The notes under the pieces are model-generated. The model did no database searches. It saw only the letters and a list, made by a program, of their open reading frames with translations, and was not told the DNA's origin. From DASYAN01 sp034431765 (lineage in GTDB: Bacteria; Chloroflexota; Ktedonobacteria; Ktedonobacterales; Ktedonobacteraceae), in assembly GCA_034431765.1 (NCBI GenBank), contig DAOUDD010000205.1, forward strand, positions 1 to 25,585: a DNA stretch of 25,585 nt. The letters run 5' to 3'. A program made the position numbers and the translations under genes. Within the stretch, counting starts at the first letter, position 1. Each line of letters starts with the position of its first letter. Below, one piece after another: positions 15,823 to 23,298 of the stretch.

Positions 15823-15853
15823 GAACAAGCAAGGCTAGCATCCTTGCTTGTTC
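15823..15853. terminator. terminator-like hairpin between convergent genes
   Basis: A perfect 12-bp stem (GAACAAGCAAGG, 15823-15834, with its complement at 15842-15853) and a 7-base loop begin eight bases after the map stop. No T-run follows on either side, but its position between map and the convergent ABC ATPase gene supports a shared termination role. Confidence 0.65.
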
Positions 15854-15877
15854 CACCTTCCCCACATTCATACTGTT

Positions 15878-17227
15878 TCACAACGCTACAACACTTTTCC
15901 TCTTTACCACTTCCACAACCGCTCCAACCGAATGAACAACAATTGCTCCCGCCTGCAACAATTGCTCTACAATGGCAACACCTTTGCCATCCGTGTAATC
16001 ACGCGCCATCACCTCTTCCATATCTATAGGCTCATCCTGCACTTCTTCCTCCTCGTCCGGTACAGGAGAGGGTTGCAGCAAGACAGTAGGCAAGCCATTC
16101 TGTGCAGCATGCAAAGCTTCCTTCAACAGCGCAAGATTTCCTGGCCCAATCGCAGTAGGACAGAGCACAAGAAGTGAGACACGTGCAAGGCTCTCACGTA
16201 CACGTTGCAAAACTTCGGAGGAGATCGGTGAAAATGGTTGCTCGGTGATCACTTCGTCAGCCAGCCGGAGCGCCAGGGTATGATCGCTATCACCGACGTT
16301 CAGTGCTCCTGCGACGAATGGTATCTTCGCATCAGCCAATGCTCGCATCAGCAGCTCACCTGAACCACCTCCGGCAATTACATGGACACTCGGTTGACAG
16401 CTTTGCTCCTGCTCACGCCCGTCACCTCCATCTGTTGGTGGCAGGATACTAAGATGGGTTGAGCCACGCAGAATACCCACCTGCACGTCGATACCATAGA
16501 CACGGCGCAGCAGTGCGGACTCCAGCACTTCAGCAGGTCCGGCATCGGCAACGATTCCACGCTGGAAGAGTAGCAGGCGCGGGAAATAGCGTGCCGCCAG
16601 GTTGAGATCGTGCATGGCGGCAACGACGGTAACCTCGCGTTCCCGATTCAACTGTTGCACCAGTTCCAGGCTCTCAACCTGGTATTTGATATCCAGGTGC
16701 GCGGTTGGCTCGTCGAGCAGCAACACAACGGGTTGTTGAGCCAATGCCATAGCGATGGTAACGCGTTGGCGCTCGCCGCCGCTCAGTTCGTTAAAGATAC
16801 GCCCTGCCAGTGGCGCAACTCCCGCCGCCTGCAGCGCCTCCTGCACCTGTTCCCGATCCTGTTGCGAACGCGTTCCCCAGAACGAGCGCACAAACGGCAT
16901 GCGTCCCATATCCACCATCTGCTCGACGCTGTAGCCAAAGGGAACGTTTAGCTGCTGCGGCACGACGGCGACACGCTGTGCAATGCTGCGTCTTCCCCAC
17001 TGCTCTAGCTTCCGTCCTTCCAGCAAGATAGCCCCCTGCTGCGGTTTCAGCACACCACTCAGCAAGCGCAGCAGCGTCGATTTCCCCGCTCCGTTCGGCC
17101 CCAGCAATCCAACCATCTCGCCTGCCCGCACCTGTAATGAGACGTCATAGAGCAGCACGTTCTGACCGTACCCGAACGTTACCCCCTGCATCTCCAACAA
17201 GGGAGCGAACGCTGTAGCTTTTACCAC
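15878..17227 (-). CDS. FecE/BtuD-type ABC ATPase with C-terminal extension
   Basis: This is the ATPase partner of the FecCD permease encoded directly upstream, for import of a corrinoid, haem or siderophore. The ATPase part (residues 1-260) has Walker A GPNGAGKST (43-51), Q-loop Gln91, signature LSGGE (148-152), Walker B LLLDEP (169-174) and H-loop His206. Normal FecE/BtuD proteins end near residue 260-270; here 180 more residues follow, with a strand-and-Gly-loop start (VHVIAGGGSG, 281-290), GALNVGDSDHTLA (308-320) and PFSPIS (331-336). I recall similar extensions in ATPases linked to cobalamin uptake in anaerobic Firmicutes. The GTG start at 17227 overlaps the permease gene by seven bases, so translation is coupled. 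Confidence 0.88.
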   Translation of the reverse strand: MVKATAFAPLLEMQGVTFGYGQNVLLYDVSLQVRAGEMVGLLGPNGAGKSTLLRLLSGVLKPQQGAILLEGRKLEQWGRRSIAQRVAVVPQQLNVPFGYSVEQMVDMGRMPFVRSFWGTRSQQDREQVQEALQAAGVAPLAGRIFNELSGGERQRVTIAMALAQQPVVLLLDEPTAHLDIKYQVESLELVQQLNREREVTVVAAMHDLNLAARYFPRLLLFQRGIVADAGPAEVLESALLRRVYGIDVQVGILRGSTHLSILPPTDGGDGREQEQSCQPSVHVIAGGGSGELLMRALADAKIPFVAGALNVGDSDHTLALRLADEVITEQPFSPISSEVLQRVRESLARVSLLVLCPTAIGPGNLALLKEALHAAQNGLPTVLLQPSPVPDEEEEVQDEPIDMEEVMARDYTDGKGVAIVEQLLQAGAIVVHSVGAVVEVVKRKSVVAL

Positions 17228-18318
17228 TGATACTCTCGCTTCCTTGTGCGCAGCAAAAATAAGAAGAACGGTGCGCCGACCATGGCGGTAAAGATGCCAA
17301 CAGGTAGGACAGCGGGAGCCAGCACAACACGCGCTAGCAGATCCGCCAACACGAGAAAGATCGCACCTCCAAGTGCTGAGGCGACTAACAGCAGGCGATG
17401 ACGAGGACCAAGCACCAGACGTAACAGGTGGGGCGTGACCAGGCCGACAAAGCCGATCAAGCCACTGATCGAAACGGCGGCGGCCGTGAGCAGCGAGGCG
17501 ACCAGGACAAGCAGAAACTTCGAGCGCTCAACATGCAAGCCAAGGTGCGCCGCCTCCTCCTCTCCCAGCGCAAAGGCATCTAGCACGCCCGCCAGCCACA
17601 GCGCCAGCACTATACCGACAAGAATCAGGCTTGCAACCACCAGCAACGAGGGCCAGTCGGGAACGGAGATACCGCCGGAGAGCCAATTGAAGAGGCTCTG
17701 AAAGCCGCTCGATGACGTTGGAGGATGCAGGGTCAGAATTAATGTTTGTATTGCAACAAGCACAGCATTGACGACCACTCCCGCCAGCAGCAGCATAATG
17801 ACCGGTGTCTGCCCTCCTGTGCGTGCAATCGCGTAAACGAGCAAGACGGTCAACATAGCGCCCGCAAACGCGAGCAGCGCGGTCAGCGGAAAGAAGAAAC
17901 CATAGGCGAGATCAAACGGCAAAGTAAACGCAATCGTTGCCCCCAGCGCCGCTCCCGAAGAGGTGCCAATCAAGAAGGGATCAGCCAGTGGATTGCGCAG
18001 CATGCCCTGAAACAGCACACCTGCCACCGCGAGTCCCGCTCCGACAAGCGCAGCACCAAGCACGAGTGGTAAGCGCAATTGCCAGACAATCACCTCAGTT
18101 GCGCCATCCCAGTTCCGAGAGAAGTGGAAGAGCCCGGTTCCGTTCAATACAATCTGCACAATTGTTCCCAGTGGGATCGGCGTTGAGCCAATGCTCACGG
18201 CAAACAACACCACAACGAGCAGCAGCCCACTCAAACCGGTCAGCACAACTGTAGCCGAGAGCCAGCGCTTCCCTCGCTCATGCCGGGAGAGCGTCGGGGA
18301 CAAAGAACGTATCGACAC
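17221..18318 (-). CDS. FecCD/BtuC-family ABC importer permease
   Basis: This is an integral membrane protein of 365 residues with about ten helices, the permease of a metal-chelate or vitamin B12 importer. Family marks are LRLPLVLGAALVGAGLAVAGVLFQGMLRNPLADPFLIG (read in parts, residues 78-117), the coupling region around LGLHVERSKF, and GLIGFVGLVTPHLLRLVLGPRHR near residue 285-307. The GTG at 18318 has AGAGGA about eight bases upstream. It overlaps the ATPase gene by seven bases. The third usual part, a secreted substrate-binding lipoprotein, is not encoded in the window: the next gene upstream is a SnoaL-like protein. The system either borrows a binding protein from elsewhere or is incomplete. 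Confidence 0.92.
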   Translation of the reverse strand: MSIRSLSPTLSRHERGKRWLSATVVLTGLSGLLLVVVLFAVSIGSTPIPLGTIVQIVLNGTGLFHFSRNWDGATEVIVWQLRLPLVLGAALVGAGLAVAGVLFQGMLRNPLADPFLIGTSSGAALGATIAFTLPFDLAYGFFFPLTALLAFAGAMLTVLLVYAIARTGGQTPVIMLLLAGVVVNAVLVAIQTLILTLHPPTSSSGFQSLFNWLSGGISVPDWPSLLVVASLILVGIVLALWLAGVLDAFALGEEEAAHLGLHVERSKFLLVLVASLLTAAAVSISGLIGFVGLVTPHLLRLVLGPRHRLLLVASALGGAIFLVLADLLARVVLAPAVLPVGIFTAMVGAPFFLFLLRTRKREYQW

Positions 18319-18362
18319 AGATTCTTTTCCTCTTCTCTTCTAATAGATAGATTTCGCTGAAC

Positions 18363-18779
18363 CTACTTCTCCTCAGTTGGAGAACCAGAATGACGGTGAA
18401 CCATCCGCCATTGTCCCTCCTCGTACCGATAAATATTTGTTCCTCGTGCCTGCATTTGTAACACCTGATTCCCTTGCCTTATCCTGATATGCTCGTTCAT
18501 AAAAGCGCAGATCAAGCTCTCACTTCTCTGCATCACCAGCAACTCTGCCGTCACTGAAATGCTGCCAGGATCTTCACCATTGAGTCGTGCAGCTCGCTCC
18601 CAATAAGCTACAAGGCCTGCATGCCCCTGGTGCGGCTTTCCCTCAGGATCACAATAACTTACATCCTCTCTCTCTGACCACAGAGCAAGCATAGGCCCAA
18701 CATTCCCAAGCATTACCTGTGGCAAAGCCTGATAAAATAACTGAGGAATGTTCTCTACACCTTCATCTGTTGCAACCAT
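18363..18779 (-). CDS. SnoaL/NTF2-like domain protein
   Basis: The 138-residue protein has the cone-shaped NTF2 fold pattern of the SnoaL_3/DUF4440-like group. An N-terminal helix carries LPQVMLGNVGPMLALWSE, followed by VSYCDPEGKPHQGHAGLVAYWE, then paired strands SVTAELLVM, LICAFMNEHIRI, QARGTNIYRYEEGQWRMVHRHSG. The last block, with W-R-M-V-H-x-H, is characteristic. Such proteins are often small isomerases or hydrolases, or have no known catalysis; function cannot be assigned. I chose the ATG at 18779, with AGG seven bases before it, over the longer frame to 18806. It is 44 bases upstream of the permease gene on the same strand and may be transcribed with it. Confidence 0.8.
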   Translation of the reverse strand: MVATDEGVENIPQLFYQALPQVMLGNVGPMLALWSEREDVSYCDPEGKPHQGHAGLVAYWERAARLNGEDPGSISVTAELLVMQRSESLICAFMNEHIRIRQGNQVLQMQARGTNIYRYEEGQWRMVHRHSGSPTEEK

Positions 18780-19025
18780 CAAGCACCTGCTTTCCAATCT
18801 ACACAATAATGAGATATTTTATTCTATCCTTCTATTCCAACCTCTTCTCAACAATCTAGCATAATCCTATAGCATTGTCCAGGTTGCGCAAGATTTCTAC
18901 CAGAGCGTTCTCATTCTCAACTGCATGCTCGCATCTATTGCTCTGCCAAGATTCATCCCAAACATCATGGGTAAAAGAAACATGGAAGTGCGAATGACAA
19001 TGCCCGAACCTGTACAGAAGGTCAG
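18780..19025. other. intergenic stretch, nothing recognised
   Basis: This lies between the divergent SnoaL-like and flavin reductase genes. A 74-codon frame on the minus strand (18856-19080) has no ribosome binding site and odd composition (His/Cys/Ser-rich), and overlaps the promoter at 19026-19054, so I do not call it. The SnoaL promoter should be here, but I found no good match. Confidence 0.4.
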
Positions 19026-19054
19026 TTGACAAGGCGGGGCCTGAGCATGATACT
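19026..19054 (+). promoter_or_regulatory. promoter of the flavin reductase-UDG operon
   Basis: A consensus TTGACA (19026-19031), a 17-base spacer and GATACT (19049-19054). The start would be near 19061, giving a leader of about 190 bases that contains the folded element at 19172-19234. Confidence 0.5.
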
Positions 19055-19171
19055 CTTAATACAAGTAGTGGCCCTGGCACTCAGAGCATCGGCACGCTCT
19101 TAGCATTGCGGGGAAGGAACCAGCATATGTTCGATGCAGAGGTATGGCGTTCCTACGTTCTGAACTAAATG

Positions 19172-19234
19172 CTTATCCGGAAACCTGAGTGCGAAGCACG
19201 AGCCGCGATCAAGCGGCGTTGGTTTTCGCATAAG
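19172..19234 (+). ncRNA. candidate structured leader RNA (three-way junction)
   Basis: The leader can fold as a closing stem P1 (19172-19185 with 19221-19234; 13 pairs including one G-U, one C-C mismatch), a short hairpin P2 (GTGC-GAA-GCAC, 19189-19199) and a hairpin P3 (GCCGC with GCGGC around a 6-base loop, 19202-19217). Junction strands are TGA, GA and GTT. P1 ends six bases before the AAGGA of the flavin reductase ribosome binding site, a position suited to control of translation. It does not match the hammerhead core, purine or FMN riboswitch patterns that I know. It could also be a DNA operator. Confidence 0.45.
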
Positions 19235-19250
19235 ATCTAAGGATAATTAG

Positions 19251-19928
19251 ATGACACTTGAAAAAGATTTTTTCCGGCAGGTAATGGGGCGCTTCGCTAC
19301 CGGTGTGACTGTCGTGACGACAGTATTGGATGGAGTGCCGGGAGGCCTGACCGTGAGCGCGTTTCTCTCCCTCTCGATTGAGCCTCCCCTCGTCCTTATA
19401 AGCGTTGAGCGCATGAGCAGTACGCTGCCAATGATTCAGAAGAGCAAGATATTCGCCGTAAATTTTCTGACCGATCAGCAGAGCGAACTCTCACGCTGCT
19501 TCGCGACCCCTTCCCACGAACGCTTCGAGCATTTCTGCAATGTCTCGTATGCACGTGCGGCTACCGGTGCACCGATTCTCGACGATGTCCTGGCCTTTGT
19601 CGATACACGCGTCGTTGCAGAGTATCCAGGTGGCGATCATATTCTCTTCATCGGTCAGGTCGAAGCGATGGGCACGGCTGGTAAGGTCGTCTTTGCAAAC
19701 GAGGAGGCAAGAGCAGCGAGTACGCTTACACCCAAGATGCTCTTACAATATACAGAGCAGGGCGAGCGAGTGAGCCTTAACGGCTCAACCCCTCCAGGAG
19801 AACCTGAGCCGCTTGCGTATTATCGCGGCCAATATCGCCACCTGGCCCAGCACTATCACGAGCCAAGTACAAACGCAGCAGATGGTACACGGAACAATGT
19901 TCACGAATCTCGAACAACCAGCCGATAA
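19251..19928 (+). CDS. flavin reductase-like FMN-binding domain protein
   Basis: The 225-residue protein belongs to the flavin reductase/NADH-FMN oxidoreductase family (flavin_Reduct, split-barrel fold, DIM6/NTAB). It has FFRQVMGRFATGVTVVTT at the N-terminus, GLTVSAFLSLSIEPPLVLISV (FMN-binding strand and loop, 31-52), FAVNFLTDQQSELSRCFA and the C-terminal PLAYYRGQYRHL. It would use NAD(P)H to reduce FMN, often for a partner monooxygenase, or act as a flavoprotein oxidoreductase. The last ~25 residues are polar and overlap the start of the next gene. AAGGATAATTAG precedes the ATG. It has its own promoter and a structured leader. Confidence 0.9.
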   Translation: MTLEKDFFRQVMGRFATGVTVVTTVLDGVPGGLTVSAFLSLSIEPPLVLISVERMSSTLPMIQKSKIFAVNFLTDQQSELSRCFATPSHERFEHFCNVSYARAATGAPILDDVLAFVDTRVVAEYPGGDHILFIGQVEAMGTAGKVVFANEEARAASTLTPKMLLQYTEQGERVSLNGSTPPGEPEPLAYYRGQYRHLAQHYHEPSTNAADGTRNNVHESRTTSR

Positions 19929-20550
19929 GCCCTCTTCAACGGAGCAAAGGGCTACAGAACTCGCACAATTACAACAGCGTATCCGCGCATGCCGTCTTTG
20001 CCAGGAACACGGCTATATCCCCGTTGCGCACCCAATCGTGAGCGGGCACATAGATAATCGCATCCTGGTTATCGGCCAGGCTCCCGGCCATCGCTCTATT
20101 GCAAAGGATAGACCGTTCAGTGGACCTGGTGGGCGCGTCTTGCAGACGTGGCTGGAGAGCGCGGGCTTTCCACCTGGCTATCTGCATGAACATACATACC
20201 TCAGTTCGCTGACACGTTGTGATCCAGGCAAAAACGTGCGTGGCAACGGTGATCGCAAACCCTCTCCCCCGGAGATGGCGCTCTGCCGACCCTATCTCGA
20301 CGCCGAGTTGCGTATCCTGCGCCCGAAAGTTGTGCTCCTCGTCGGCACCATGGCAATCGAGACCTTTTTCGGCAAGGCGCGCCTGGAGGAAGTTATCGGC
20401 ACGTATCGCGAACAAGATGGCATGCTTTACCTCCCACTTCCCCACCCCTCCGGGGTGAGCCGCTGGCTCAACGATCCCGCGCATAAGCAGTTGCACCGCC
20501 ACGCATTATCCATCCTTGCAGCATGGCGCGCAACATACAACCTCGCCTGA
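19897..20550 (+). CDS. uracil-DNA glycosylase superfamily protein (family 4/5-like)
   Basis: The predicted DNA repair enzyme removes uracil from DNA. It has an Fe-S type Cys set (CRLC at residues 32-35, Cys108 and Cys130), the motif-1 loop VIGQAPG (about 58-64), PFSGPGGRVLQTWL and the motif-2 segment PHPSGVSRWLN (182-192), all features of COG1573-type glycosylases. The distance between the third and fourth Cys is somewhat larger than in classical family 4 enzymes, so cluster binding needs testing. The frame is open to 19813, but the ATG at 19897, with GGA just upstream, gives a normal 217-residue protein. It overlaps the flavin reductase gene by 32 bases in another frame, so the two are translated from one transcript. 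Confidence 0.87.
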   Translation: MFTNLEQPADKPSSTEQRATELAQLQQRIRACRLCQEHGYIPVAHPIVSGHIDNRILVIGQAPGHRSIAKDRPFSGPGGRVLQTWLESAGFPPGYLHEHTYLSSLTRCDPGKNVRGNGDRKPSPPEMALCRPYLDAELRILRPKVVLLVGTMAIETFFGKARLEEVIGTYREQDGMLYLPLPHPSGVSRWLNDPAHKQLHRHALSILAAWRATYNLA

Positions 20551-20577
20551 TTATCACTCCTACAGTCTCAAAACGAT

Positions 20578-20982
20578 TTAGTATTGAGCCTCTTCCGCCT
20601 GTTTGTGCATGTGGTACTCGTGCACGCCTTTTTTCAGAGTGCCCAGCGCCAGCGTCGCACAGGTTGGGCGTGTCATAACCAGTTCACGACCCAGCTCCTC
20701 GACAAGATCCTCGAAGCTCAGGGATTCGATCTCTTCTGCCGTCATGCCCTGCACGCGCTCCGTCACATACGAGGCAGCGGCGCGGCTAATCGTGCAGCCC
20801 TCGCCATCCCAGGCAATCTCCTGCACCTTGCCATCTTTGCCGAAACGCGCCTGCATCGTAATAACATCGGCGCAACCAGGATTGCCACCGTTCAAATTCA
20901 CATCTGGATGCTCTATACTGCCATGATTGCGTGGATTCTCATAATGATCCAGGAGAAAATCAATTGCTTCTTGACGATCCAT
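20578..20982 (-). CDS. sufU: SufU/IscU-like iron-sulfur cluster scaffold protein
   Basis: The 134-residue protein assembles or relays Fe-S clusters with a cysteine desulfurase. It has the three conserved cysteines: Cys37 (NPGCADV), Cys63 (GEGCTIS) and Cys108 (PTCATLAL), and ENPRNHG near the N-terminus. In place it lacks other suf genes; sufS/sufB/sufD are not in the window. The frame is open to 21054, but the extension runs into tnpB remnant sequence, and the ATG at 20982 has GAAGG eight bases upstream. The tnpB remnant ends only 22 bases before this start, so the native promoter may have been displaced and transcription may come from read-through. Confidence 0.92.
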   Translation of the reverse strand: MDRQEAIDFLLDHYENPRNHGSIEHPDVNLNGGNPGCADVITMQARFGKDGKVQEIAWDGEGCTISRAAASYVTERVQGMTAEEIESLSFEDLVEELGRELVMTRPTCATLALGTLKKGVHEYHMHKQAEEAQY

Positions 20983-21004
20983 AGCTCTGCCTTCCGAAAT
21001 GTAT

Positions 21005-21693
21005 TCAAACATTGTCAGTTGCGGTGAAAACATCCGCACACCGCATGAGATCACCGTGTGTGGCCCTCAGCCGGGCAAGGAACCGCTTCAGGATGTTGAC
21101 GGCACTGTTGTCGTCGCGATCCATGGCGAGTTCACATTCCGCGCAACTGTAGGTCCGTTTCTAGAGCGGCATGGCCTGGAGATGCCCACAGCCACTACAC
21201 TGTTTGGACGTGTTGCGTTCATCTATTCGGTAGAGATCTTTCCCAGAGAGCACACATTTGTAGCTGAGCATCTGCACGAAGGTGTAGAGGCCCCACTCAT
21301 TATACACCGCTCGATTGAGCTTTTTGTTGCGCTCTTTGTGTTCCTTCATGACCATTTGCCGTTGGGACAGATCTCCGACCACCACGGTTCTCTCAACCAG
21401 TCGGTGGGCGATGAGATGCGATGCTTTATGCAACGAGTCCTTCCGCTTGTTGCGCTTACGCTGCGCGACGCGCTTGTAGACCTTGGAGAGGTGGATGTAG
21501 CGCCGCGACTTCTTCTTACATTTATCTCGCTTCGAGCGAATTTTGTCAAGCTGTTTGTTGTACCACTGCGCGCCTTTGAAGCCGCCGATGTGGTAGAAGC
21601 GCCCCTGCTCGTTGACCCCAGTTGCTAGCGTTTTGATTCCTAAATCAATGGCAAGAACACCATCGTGCTCACAGACCTGCTCCGGCTCCTCAT
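21005..21693 (-). pseudogene. tnpB (IS200/IS605-type) remnant with in-frame amber stop
   Basis: The frame encodes the C-terminal half of TnpB: VLAIDLGIKTLATGV with the first RuvC Asp, VVVGDLSQRQM, NEWGLYTFVQMLSYK, IDERNTSKQCSGCG (first half of the zinc finger), then a TAG at 21161-21163. Translation beyond it continues in the same frame with YSCAEC (second zinc-finger half) and DRDDNSAVNILKRFLARL (third RuvC Asp) to a TGA at 21005-21007. The stop follows MPL, where relatives that I recall have Trp, so a TGG to TAG change is likely. About 130-150 N-terminal residues are missing. The second-site residue is Gly-Asp rather than Glu, with a Glu in IDER instead, as in TnpB groups with a shifted glutamate. 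No tnpA is present. Confidence 0.88.
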
Positions 21694-21785
21694 GGACAAA
21701 AGACTTCCTGCAACAGCTTACCGTAGACATACTGCAACTCAGGGTCAGCAGTGCGCCATACGCTCTCCATCGCTTGTTCGCCCAT
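21690..21785 (-). CDS. 31-codon ORF with strong ribosome binding site, probable gene remnant
   Basis: ATG at 21785 follows a consensus AAGGAGG six to seven bases upstream. The frame begins MGEQAMESVWRTADP and reads QYVYGKLLQEVF before ending in CP and a TGA (21690-21692), exactly where the tnpB-like sequence begins in another frame. The 28 residues look like a real amphipathic N-terminus. I infer that this is the start of a gene downstream of the sulfhydrylase (49 bases after its stop) that was cut by the tnpB insertion or a later deletion. It may still be translated as a short peptide. Confidence 0.45.
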   Translation of the reverse strand: MGEQAMESVWRTADPELQYVYGKLLQEVFCP

Positions 21786-21834
21786 AACGCTTCCTCCTTA
21801 TCTCTTCTCACCCTCTACCGTCACAGCTTAATCT

Positions 21835-23130
21835 CTACGCGCTTCTTACCAATGCCTTATCCAGGTCCCACAGAATATCTTCTATATCCTCAATACCGAT
21901 AGAGAGGCGAATCAGATCAGGTGTGACACCACCTGCAAGCTGGTCCTCTTCTGATAACTGCTGATGCGTTGTGCTGGCGGGATGAATAATCAGGCTCCGT
22001 GCATCTCCCACATTGGCAAGGTGGGAGAAGAGACGCACCGTCTCAATCACGCGCTTCCCCACCTCATATCCTCCTTTGACGCCAAAGGTGAAGATTGCAC
22101 CGGCTCCACGCGGCAGATAACGTTGCGCAAGCTCATACGAGGGATCAGCAGGTAGGCCAGGATAGCGCACCCAACTCACCGCTGGATGTTCCTGCAGAAA
22201 TTGCGCTACGCGCAGAGCGTTCTGACAATGGCGTTCCATGCGTAGCGACAACGTCTCCAGACCCTGCAAGAGGAGGAACGAGTTGAAAGGACTGAGGCTG
22301 GGACCGGTATCGCGCAAGGTCTCGCAGCGCGCCTTCATCGAAAAACAGAAATCGCCAAAGGTTTCATAGAAGCGTACCCCATGATAGCCGGGCGAGGGAT
22401 CGACGAAATGCGCAAACTTACCATTGTCCCAGAGGAATTTGCCTGACTCAACTACGACGCCCGCGATAGAGGTGCCATGCCCACCCATGAACTTGGTCGC
22501 AGAATGCACGACAATATCAGCTCCATGCTCAAATGGGCGGCACAGATATGGAGTGGCAAACGTGCTGTCCACAATCAACGGAATCCCCGCTTCGTGCGCA
22601 ATATCCGCAACGGCGCGAATATCGAGCACATCACCACGTGGATTCCCAATGGTCTCGCCGTACAGTGCTCGTGTACGCGGAGTAATCGCACGACGATAAT
22701 TTTCCGGGTCTGTACTATCGACAAAGGTCGTCTGTACGCCCCAGGTACGCAACGTCAGATCAAACTGCGTATGCGTCCCACCGTAGAGACTGCTCGACGA
22801 AACAATCTCATCTCCGGGTCGCAGTAGCGTCATCATCGTCACCATCTGTGCTGCCATTCCCGATGCTGTAGCGAGCGCGCCTGTTCCCCCTTCCAACGCC
22901 GCCACACGCTCCTCAAACGCAGCAGTCGTTGGATTCATGATCCGCGTGTAGATGTTGCCAAAGCGTTGCAGCGCGAAAAGATTCGCAGCATGCTCCGTAT
23001 CATCAAACACATACGACGTTGTCTGATAAATAGGCACAGCGCGCGCTCCCGTGGTAGGATCTGGCCGTTGTCCGGCATGCACAGCGAGCGTATCAAAACC
23101 AAAGATATGATCACTATCAATTTCTGGCAT
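21835..23130 (-). CDS. metY: O-acetylhomoserine sulfhydrylase (PLP enzyme)
   Basis: The 431-residue cytoplasmic PLP enzyme of the Cys/Met metabolism family makes homocysteine from O-acetylhomoserine and sulfide. It starts FDTLAVHAGQRPDPTTGARAVPIYQTTSY, in parts typical of this branch. PLP contacts include YTRIMNPT (61-68), SGMAAQ (90-95), Asp188 (PLIVDSTFATPY) and the Schiff-base Lys213 in HSATKFMGGHGT. The long insertion after the Lys (KFAHFVDPSPGYHGVRF) separates O-acetylhomoserine sulfhydrylases from shorter cystathionine gamma-synthases. The ATG at 23130 has AAGGAAG at good spacing; the frame to 23172 is not needed. No SAM riboswitch fits in the 168-base divergent upstream region. metX is not in the window. 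Confidence 0.93.
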   Translation of the reverse strand: MPEIDSDHIFGFDTLAVHAGQRPDPTTGARAVPIYQTTSYVFDDTEHAANLFALQRFGNIYTRIMNPTTAAFEERVAALEGGTGALATASGMAAQMVTMMTLLRPGDEIVSSSSLYGGTHTQFDLTLRTWGVQTTFVDSTDPENYRRAITPRTRALYGETIGNPRGDVLDIRAVADIAHEAGIPLIVDSTFATPYLCRPFEHGADIVVHSATKFMGGHGTSIAGVVVESGKFLWDNGKFAHFVDPSPGYHGVRFYETFGDFCFSMKARCETLRDTGPSLSPFNSFLLLQGLETLSLRMERHCQNALRVAQFLQEHPAVSWVRYPGLPADPSYELAQRYLPRGAGAIFTFGVKGGYEVGKRVIETVRLFSHLANVGDARSLIIHPASTTHQQLSEEDQLAGGVTPDLIRLSIGIEDIEDILWDLDKALVRSA

Positions 23131-23225
23131 GGCGTCTTCCTTGCTGAAATACAGAGAAATTTTCCAACTCACGCCTCCATCGTATCACAATCCCAGGCAG
23201 GGTACAGTTCGCCGGATTGCCACAT

Positions 23226-23255
23226 TTTACACTGCACTCTCTCGCAGACTATAAT
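23226..23255 (+). promoter_or_regulatory. promoter of the CoA-binding protein gene
   Basis: TTTACA (23226-23231), an 18-base spacer and a perfect TATAAT (23250-23255). The expected start is near 23262, about 37 bases before the ATG. Confidence 0.6.
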
Positions 23256-23298
23256 AGGAGGAAAGAGCTTCGTTGCTAACAAGGGAGAGGGAGAAGTT

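Noticed and set aside
18856..19080. 74-codon frame on the minus strand
   Set aside because: It has no ribosome binding site, shows odd composition and overlaps the flavin reductase promoter.
19172..19234. Hammerhead ribozyme in the flavin reductase leader
   Set aside because: The three-way junction lacks the CUGANGA and GAAA core strands needed for the ribozyme.
23131..23298. SAM riboswitch upstream of metY
   Set aside because: The divergent gap is short and shows no SAM-box stem arrangement or transcription terminator before the gene.
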